The notes under the pieces were generated by a model. It ran no database searches. It saw only the letters and a program-made list of their open reading frames with translations, and was not told the origin of the DNA. Of a stretch of DNA of 64,000 bases, positions 61,401 to 64,000 are shown piece after piece; position 1 is the stretch's first letter; each line of letters opens with the position of its first letter. The position numbers were made by a program, and so were the translations under genes. The DNA is from Watersipora subatra (taxonomy: Eukaryota > Bryozoa > Gymnolaemata > Cheilostomatida > Watersiporidae), in contig NC_088711.1 of NCBI RefSeq assembly GCF_963576615.1, positions 16,834,182-16,898,181 of the forward strand, read 5' to 3'.

Positions 61401-63565
61401 TTTTATAATATTGTTTTATGTTCATATGTTGCTAGCTAATGTTGTTTTGTCAACACAGCATAATTATATGAAGGATTACTTTGTTTCGTATTTAGTAGAT
61501 AAATATACTCTAAATTGCTAAGGCCAGTGATTGATTTAGCACTATGGTTAGTAAGCGACTAATGCCTTTGATATTGTCATCTGAACTCATGCGATACAGT
61601 ACTTCACACACCTCTCAACATTGTCATAACGTGATGCTTCGTCTCCCCTGTGTCACATATCAACTACAGTCTCTCATACACTTTTGTATACATTTGAGAT
61701 TGTTGCTCCTAGCTTTGTTCTCTAAATCAGTTTCGTCTCCTCTTGTTCATTTGCAGAATCGCGTTTATACGCCAGACTGAGGCTAAGTTTGTAACTAGCT
61801 TGAGCCAATGGTCAAAAGCTTATAGGGCAAGCGGTGCCGCTGCCGGGCAGCAGTGGCCGAGCTATAAGACGTGGTTGTCCCACGAGAATATTCGCTCGGC
61901 CAGCATTGAGATAAGGTGATGAGAGCCTCGCGCTGTGCTCTGCACTGTTACGCTCCATCATAACCCTATACAAACCAAGCTCCAATATATTCACATCTCA
62001 CCTCTTTACACAAAACCATTATTTCATGCATAACTGATCGTTTTTGCGCAAAGCTATTGATATTGTTAACTTATTCCTGTTACTCTCTTGTTTCCATCGC
62101 ATTAGCAGGGTATCGTCAGATCACCACTTTTTCTTTTAAAAGGGTTTCACATTAAATTTGTTGTATGAAGGATTGCTACAAAGAAGGCAGGAAGAACGTC
62201 GTTAGTTTATTCTATGGTGTCACATTCTAGCCTAAGGAGTTTCTATGCACTAAATCTGGTCTTGCCGAGCACTCGTGGGACAGTGCAGGGCGCGGCGCTC
62301 ATCGTACCATAGACCAAGTTCTGGAATGAGCATTTCTAGTCGGTGTGCACTAATCTTATCTTCACTGTAACCAACAATGGCTTGGCCCGCTAATCTAACC
62401 CCTCCTTATTGGTCATCACCTCTGACAGTGTCTCACTCTATCGTAGCGGTGTCGTTAACAACGTGTCTCCTCTTTGGTTTGTCATGAAAGTTGTGTTTGT
62501 TAGAAGTGAGTGTTGTAGTATTTTAGTTGCTTCGCTTGGTTCTAATCGTCTGCTTCTAGCTGTCTAACTATGCAGTCTATGTGTTCTTCGTTATGGCCAC
62601 AGCCTAATCAGAGCAACACAAGCTGACTAACCACAACTGTTAATATCGAGAGGAGATTTGATGCTGCCAGCTCCTATTGTTACTAGCTATCTTATATAGA
62701 TACTGACTGTAATAGTTTGATAACGTTACTTCAGTTCCAAATGTTCTTGGTAATTTTCCAGTCAACACTGCAGTCAACAGCTAAATTTTATTGTTTGTCA
62801 ATGCAGAACTTGCAACTAAATGAGCAAGTTATTTTATAAAAATCAACCTGTCCGTTTTATTATAAAATTATTGTGAAGAAATTAATCACAGCCTATAATA
62901 TACTTTGTAGTGCCGGTGTACTTTGGTCATCAATATCAACTTCTTTCGTTTACCCAAATAAGCTGCTGAAATCTCTTCTCACTCGTTTAACTCTGTCAAC
63001 AGAAATCTTTCTATGTAACTAATCTTTTTACATTAACATTTCCAAGCATCGAGAGCATAATTCCTAAAGTATTTAGTTATAGTAATTGCGTAATAACCTG
63101 GTGTAAATCATGTACATGTAAGTCACTGTACTGATGTTGTTATATAGCAGCATTGTAGTGTAGCGATATCATAATGTTGAATATATATAACACAGCCTCT
63201 GTAGTCTAACATCAGTGTAGCGAAGCCTGGAAACATAGCCTGAGAGACATCGATGAGAGTTGTAATCGTTGCATATTTCCTCACATTTGCTTTCTTTGTT
63301 TAGCGATCGGGATGAAGCAGATGGAAGTGAGAATGAACACAGTGATGATGGTGAGCAAAACATTTCCTTGAACCAAATTTAATATTCTATTATGCATCTT
63401 TGTGTATTTGACTTCATATTTGAAATTCATGCTTCATAATGCGAGCACCGCTTAAACATTGGATAGCTGAGAATGTAATAGTCTAGGCATATAAACTGTT
63501 CATCAGTCTTTTTATGAATTGTCTCATCTTTGTCATCTTCTGATTATGTATTTCAGACTTGTTGG
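22423..63565 (+). CDS. SRGAP: SLIT-ROBO Rho GTPase-activating protein (F-BAR, RhoGAP), 3'-partial
   Basis: srGAPs bind Robo receptors through SH3, bend membranes with an inverse F-BAR domain and stimulate GTP hydrolysis by Rac/Cdc42/Rho (family knowledge). Exons: 22423-22498, 40952-41135, 45196-45361, 47023-47085, 48878-49024, 50695-50823, 51930-52096, 54520-54664, 55021-55188, 55809-56033, 56807-56945, 57138-57272, 59917-60116, 61102-61217, 61757-61915, 63304-63350 and a candidate 9-nt exon 63557-63565. Every junction is GT-AG and in phase, giving about 758 residues. F-BAR spans about residues 25-310 (FFKKRAEIEFDYSQRLEKLA), a helical extension to 415, a Pro-rich linker near 453-463 and RhoGAP about 490-687, with the catalytic arginine near 519 (GVFRVSG), LKLFFREL, and YNLAICFGPTLL near 630. 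Human srGAPs have SH3 directly after this point, so that exon should lie beyond the window. Paralogue number cannot be assigned. Confidence 0.95.
24793..24884. mobile_element. Mini-hairpin element (78 bp) with 7-bp target duplication
   Basis: Element 24800-24877 ends in TAACGATATACAGCC and GAGCTGTATATCATTG. The central arms AAAAGCCCCGCCC / CTTGGGGCGG also pair partly. CCCACAC repeats directly at 24793-24799 and 24878-24884. It is the second copy of the 1668 family. Confidence 0.7.
24955..25056 (-). repeat. tRNA-derived SINE-like copy
   Basis: The minus strand contains TTGTAGTGAATTGGATACGG and GTGAGTTCAAATCCAGTT, spaced like Pol III A and B boxes. The stems are degenerate. Confidence 0.45.
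26498..27000 (+). repeat. 21-bp minisatellite, about 24 units
   Basis: The unit contains ATAAGCTACTGATGG then TTTGCT, with variation chiefly at TTT/TTC/CTT. Because 21 is a multiple of 3 the array reads through as a KLLMVCY repeat of over 160 residues. It has no start context, splice support or conservation pattern, so I treat it as non-coding. Confidence 0.93.
27811..28583. mobile_element. Mariner-like MITE
   Basis: Starts TACAGTGGACCCTTGCCATA and ends in the imperfect mirror TCGTAACACGAGGGCACACT, then ATA. TA at each end and TACAGTG-type termini suggest Tc1/mariner. The interior is AT-rich with no transposase. Confidence 0.6.
29069..29126 (+). repeat. Pyrimidine microsatellite (TCTC/TATCTC)
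   Basis: A run of TCTCTCTATCTCTCTCTTAT repeated about twice, followed by further TCTC units. Confidence 0.85.
31564..31612 (+). repeat. 22-bp tandem duplication
   Basis: GTGGCATCTGAAACAGTAGC followed by TG is present twice in tandem, just left of the MITE at 31628. Confidence 0.8.
31628..31989. mobile_element. TTAA-flanked MITE, copy 1 (piggyBac-like)
   Basis: AGCCTGGTGCCCATATCG at the left mirrors ATATGGGAACCGGGCT at the right. TTAA flanks both ends (31628-31631 and 31986-31989). It shares about 350 bp with 40192-40548. It is CG-richer than its surroundings. Confidence 0.8.
34047..34464. mobile_element. MITE with 18-bp perfect terminal inverted repeats
   Basis: CTACCCTAGGACACTTAT at the left mirrors ATAAGTGTCCTAGGGTAG at the right, around 0.42 kb. 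The interior is rich in TTTCGC/GCGAAA inverted motifs. No clear target duplication. Confidence 0.75.
34955..35090. repeat. Dispersed repeat, copy 1
   Basis: Shares TTTATTAGATTTGT and GGATAACTCC with similar spacing with 49615-49745. Unclassified. Confidence 0.45.
36985..37096 (+). CDS. SRGAP: srGAP candidate alternative first coding exon, proximal form
   Basis: ATG opens MLSPKYDGKFYFKRSQSF, a basic RSSRRRK stretch and NEDQNSLVQDCQ, ending at donor GTAAGT in phase 1. An in-frame TAA at 36955-36957 precedes the ATG. The phase matches the exon at 40952, giving QDCQNIQGKLQAQL, which aligns with the family as well as the distal exon does. It lies 14.5 kb downstream of the distal exon, suggesting a second promoter. 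It rests on codon and splice logic, not transcript data. Confidence 0.65.
37171..37630 (+). repeat. 55-bp minisatellite, about 8 units
   Basis: The unit includes CTCTTGCGGATATGGTCCTC and CTTCTGTTGTATGTAGGCCT. Units differ by single substitutions. It starts 75 bp after the alternative first srGAP exon. Confidence 0.93.
40192..40548. mobile_element. TTAA-flanked MITE, copy 2 (piggyBac-like)
   Basis: Begins TTAAGCCTGGTTCCCATATC and ends ATGGTAACCAGACTTGA. It is similar along its length to 31628-31989; the right TTAA is mutated to TTGA. It lies 0.4 kb before srGAP exon 2. Confidence 0.78.
40952..41135 (+). CDS. SRGAP: srGAP exon 2: F-BAR first helix
   Basis: Encodes IQGKLQAQLRCLDDKLENQ and then EFFKKRAEIEFDYSQRLEKL, the signature of the FCH/F-BAR start. 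Acceptor TTTTACAG, donor GTATGG, phases 1 and 2. Confidence 0.96.
41136..45195 (+). other. srGAP intron 2, no coding exon supported
   Basis: AT-rich, with palindromic ATAATGTAACTTTATATTAT near 41575 and a CG-richer patch at 42830-42990. It contains the MITE at 44110. Confidence 0.6.
44110..44496. mobile_element. MITE of the 6366 family, copy 2, inverted and truncated
   Basis: Its right end TATAGTGTGAACCAGCCTTT is the diverged terminal repeat, and its interior carries the same GGGAAAGTTTGCAGCTGTCA hairpin and CATCGACGA motifs in opposite orientation. The left terminus is missing. Confidence 0.65.
45196..45361 (+). CDS. SRGAP: srGAP exon 3: F-BAR
   Basis: Encodes RESWMIMSTYTCWQHIIG, then SRDHSVLSDVYGNAMFQRLA, equivalent to human DHATLSDIYLNNVIMRF. 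Ends on a complete codon at AAG/GTAGGG. Confidence 0.94.
45495..45932. mobile_element. Foldback element, arms of about 170 bp
   Basis: TTATCATTTGCAATTGTTTT and GAATCTGATTGCCAGGATGT at the left are mirrored by CAATTGCAAATGATAA and ACATCCTGGCAGCCAGATCA at the right, around a short unpaired centre. Related to the subterminal part of 24276-26467. Confidence 0.72.
46050..46110 (+). repeat. Tandem duplication of about 32 bp
   Basis: CAGGTCAGCCAATGAGAAAG followed by TTCGTAGTT or TTTGTAGTT occurs twice in tandem. Confidence 0.75.
47023..47085 (+). CDS. SRGAP: srGAP exon 4: F-BAR, 21 codons
   Basis: Encodes SKEAALTSHDEIYKVLNELQ, matching human SKEIAFQLHEDLMKVLNEL. Acceptor CTATTGCAG, donor GTAAGT, phase 0 on both sides. 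Confidence 0.94.
47524..47812 (+). repeat. 9/18-bp minisatellite (GTAATACAG / GTAATACAT)
   Basis: About 31 units of the 9-mer, alternating so that an 18-bp period is often visible, with a higher-order repeat carrying GGTAAAACCTGTAATTC. Both strands read open because the unit is a multiple of 3. Treated as non-coding; it lies in the srGAP intron 47086-48877. Confidence 0.93.
48878..49024 (+). CDS. SRGAP: srGAP exon 5: F-BAR charged coiled coil
   Basis: Encodes DMKEYHVYNSQAKQAEAKLK followed by a Glu/Lys/Arg-rich helix ending DKQREK. The MKxYHxY start corresponds to human MKTYHMYHAES. Phase 0 on both sides. Confidence 0.94.
49615..49745. repeat. Dispersed repeat, copy 2
   Basis: Related to 34955-35090 (TTTATTAGATTTGTCCATGG; GGAGGATAACTCC). 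Unclassified. Confidence 0.45.
49833..50573. mobile_element. Mariner-like MITE, full length
   Basis: GCAGTCATACCTCGACATAC at the left mirrors GTATGTCGAAGTATGACC at the right, with TA at both edges. The subterminal TTTGAGATACGAG motifs match those of the copy at 7647. It lies 0.12 kb before srGAP exon 6. Confidence 0.72.
50695..50823 (+). CDS. SRGAP: srGAP exon 6: F-BAR
   Basis: Encodes RQGKYTDNKLKALQARNKYL, then SIDAANAATNKYFVEDLLLL. The ARNxYLLxIxAANA pattern is the family's conserved helix. Donor GTGAGT, phase 0. Confidence 0.95.
50991..51143 (+). repeat. 20-bp minisatellite with alternating variants
   Basis: GATGACCATGGGATGTCTTT alternates with GATGACCATGGGATCTCTTA, so the true period is 40 bp; about 7.5 units of 20 bp. 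Confidence 0.92.
51930..52096 (+). CDS. SRGAP: srGAP exon 7: F-BAR C-terminal part
   Basis: Encodes CMDFGYHNAMQRSMLLYKSC and continues to ELDHNKDKQSFQKCN. It matches human CDLGYHASLNRAL and LDATSDKQRL. Ends in phase 2, completed as Ser by the next exon. Confidence 0.94.
52097..54519 (+). other. srGAP intron 7, no coding exon supported
   Basis: AT-rich. A short 13-bp repeat of ATTATCACAGG type occurs at 53308-53345. Nothing else is recognised. Confidence 0.6.
54520..54664 (+). CDS. SRGAP: srGAP exon 8: post-F-BAR segment
   Basis: Encodes LPKKFEYQPHRGDEVSQVSA and ends in RYQQLHNRLDTLRLENEE, equivalent to human PPMKFEFQPHMGD and RCQQLQSRLSTLKIENEE. Confidence 0.95.
55021..55188 (+). CDS. SRGAP: srGAP exon 9: helical extension
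   Basis: Encodes TWKSVEAVDKHMMGLLSLQD, then DVTSLFKSDQ and RRIDSEKYYFE, paralleling the human segment that ends QETEQFYF. Exactly 56 codons, phase 0. Confidence 0.94.
55809..56033 (+). CDS. SRGAP: srGAP exon 10: linker with SH3-binding motif, RhoGAP entry
   Basis: Encodes KFKSYLLDSNLIARLQVKHA, then a basic, proline-rich linker with PARPPSLPPKPNK, and VFGCNLEEYVE, which opens the RhoGAP domain. PSLPPK fits the class II pattern PxxPxK. Confidence 0.94.
56807..56945 (+). CDS. SRGAP: srGAP exon 11: RhoGAP with arginine finger
   Basis: Encodes AIPLIIRSCIRAINLYGMHH, then EGVFRVSGLQAEINEI. The arginine in GVFRVSG is the catalytic finger of RhoGAPs, so GAP activity is expected to be intact. Confidence 0.97.
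57138..57272 (+). CDS. SRGAP: srGAP exon 12: RhoGAP
   Basis: Encodes GEDPLADVTDSSSINSIAGV, then LKLFFRELQEPLFPITLFDN. The LKLFFREL motif carries the conserved lysine and arginine of the domain. Phase 1 on both sides. Confidence 0.97.
58150..58350 (+). repeat. Diverged tandem duplication of about 105 bp
   Basis: CACAAAACGCTTGAAAAGCT and CACAAAACGCTTGAACACCT start two consecutive similar blocks that also share AAACGCC and GCGACAGA. Confidence 0.6.
58597..59278 (+). repeat. AT-rich tandem repeat of about 230-270 bp, three units
   Basis: Each unit carries CTTTCAAACTGTATATTACA, TTTAATATTGCATTTCA, ATATAATAAACAT, and TTAGGTCTACAGCTTGAATT. The middle unit lacks part of the AT-rich spacer. It fills much of srGAP intron 12. 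Confidence 0.78.
59917..60116 (+). CDS. SRGAP: srGAP exon 13: RhoGAP core
   Basis: Encodes QLPTVEAVERIKELIHTLSP, then VIIMRYLFSFLDHLAQYS and YPYNLAICFGPTLL. The asparagine of YNLAICFGP is a conserved structural and catalytic residue. The start was set at GTTTAG/AACTTC because the upstream open frame is intronic. Confidence 0.97.
60117..61101 (+). other. srGAP intron 13, nothing recognised
   Basis: AT-rich sequence without repeats or open frames of interest. Confidence 0.5.
61102..61217 (+). CDS. SRGAP: srGAP exon 14: end of RhoGAP
   Basis: Encodes VMHQNSVNDLVKLIIVHSPE, then IFPKEEPGPHYERILLDPG, equivalent to human VNELIKTIIIQHENIFP. Acceptor TTGCCAG, donor GTAGGC. Confidence 0.95.
61757..61915 (+). 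CDS. SRGAP: srGAP exon 15: RhoGAP-SH3 linker
   Basis: Encodes IAFIRQTEAKFVTSLSQWSK followed by an Ala/Gly stretch and TWLSHENIRSASIEI. I see no match to vertebrate srGAP here; it is supported by phase on both sides and an open frame. Confidence 0.82.
61916..63303 (+). other. srGAP intron 15, nothing recognised
   Basis: No coding exon fits the phase 2 to phase 2 junction. No repeats stand out. Confidence 0.5.
63304..63350 (+). CDS. SRGAP: srGAP exon 16: short acidic linker
   Basis: Encodes SDRDEADGSENEHSDD across the junction. Human srGAPs have a comparable acidic HHTSDDE stretch immediately before SH3. Donor GTGAGC, phase 1. Confidence 0.82.
63557..63565 (+). CDS. SRGAP: srGAP candidate 9-nt microexon
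   Basis: ACTTGTTGG is flanked by a TATTTCAG acceptor and a GTAAGG donor. In phase 1 it would insert three residues (DLL) and keep the frame just before the expected SH3 exon. Sequence logic alone cannot separate this from chance splice signals. Confidence 0.4.
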
Positions 63566-64000
63566 GTAAGGCATCCTGCAGCATTCTATGTTGTCAGCAG
63601 CCTTGAAAGACTGATTCAATTTCTTTCATTTTACTCTTTGCTGCTCTTCAGTATTTGATGTTGTTCGTCTTTGCTGTCAGCATTTGTTAACTTATATCAG
63701 TAAGTGTGGCAGGCACATACTTATCAGACGATGTCTTGTCTATAAGAAGTGCTGCCATTTCAATAAATGACACTGCTGCACAACATCATTCACTAGCACC
63801 TTGATCGAATTAAGTACCCTTAGATTCAGGCTTGTGTGCCCATTCTCAGCCATAGAATAACTATAATTGCATCAGTAATGTTGATTCACCTGAAGCTACA
63901 AGATTCCCCGATAGCAAGAACTACATCATTGCAGAGCACTCGCTTACCCTGACAAATTAGCCTCATCTACAGAGGTATTGTGAGATGATTTTAAGGCGCT

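Overview
This is eukaryotic nuclear DNA from an invertebrate animal. It is AT-rich and intron-rich: coding blocks of 9 to 248 bases are separated by introns of 0.1 to 18 kb with ordinary GT-AG borders. Small non-autonomous transposons and minisatellites fill much of the rest. Both genes I can name are animal genes, and the divergence from vertebrates, intron style and repeat load suggest a marine invertebrate, perhaps a lophotrochozoan. That placement is inference only.

Layout. 1-6896: no gene recognised; it holds a mini-hairpin element, a mariner-like MITE, a hAT-type MITE with a perfect 8-bp target duplication, and another inverted-repeat MITE. 6897-14609 (+): the calcyclin-binding protein / Siah-interacting protein gene (CACYBP), six exons ending at the true stop; the first coding exon was not found. 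Copies of one long-inverted-repeat transposon lie in three of its introns. 15051-17847 (-): a four-exon gene for a 180-residue coiled-coil protein that I cannot name. It converges on CACYBP, and one intron holds a hAT element with intact target duplications and a relic of the transposase C-terminus. 22423-63565 and beyond (+): a SLIT-ROBO Rho GTPase-activating protein gene (srGAP), giving the F-BAR domain, a proline-rich linker and the RhoGAP domain. The SH3 domain expected next lies past the right edge. All splice phases of the srGAP model agree.

The srGAP gene shows two competing first coding exons, at 22423 and 36985. Both start at an ATG with an in-frame stop upstream and both end in the phase the shared second exon needs. 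A 9-base candidate microexon lies just before the expected SH3 exon. The 18-kb first intron and later introns carry 21-bp, 55-bp, 20-bp and 9/18-bp tandem arrays and several MITE families.

Functionally, CACYBP belongs to ubiquitin-dependent protein turnover, while srGAP couples membrane bending by its F-BAR domain to inactivation of Rho-family GTPases downstream of Robo guidance receptors. Nothing suggests the neighbouring genes work together. No CRISPR, operon, rRNA gene or convincing intact tRNA was seen. The most unusual finds are the two tiny hairpin elements with 7-bp target duplications, the alternative srGAP N-termini and the microexon.
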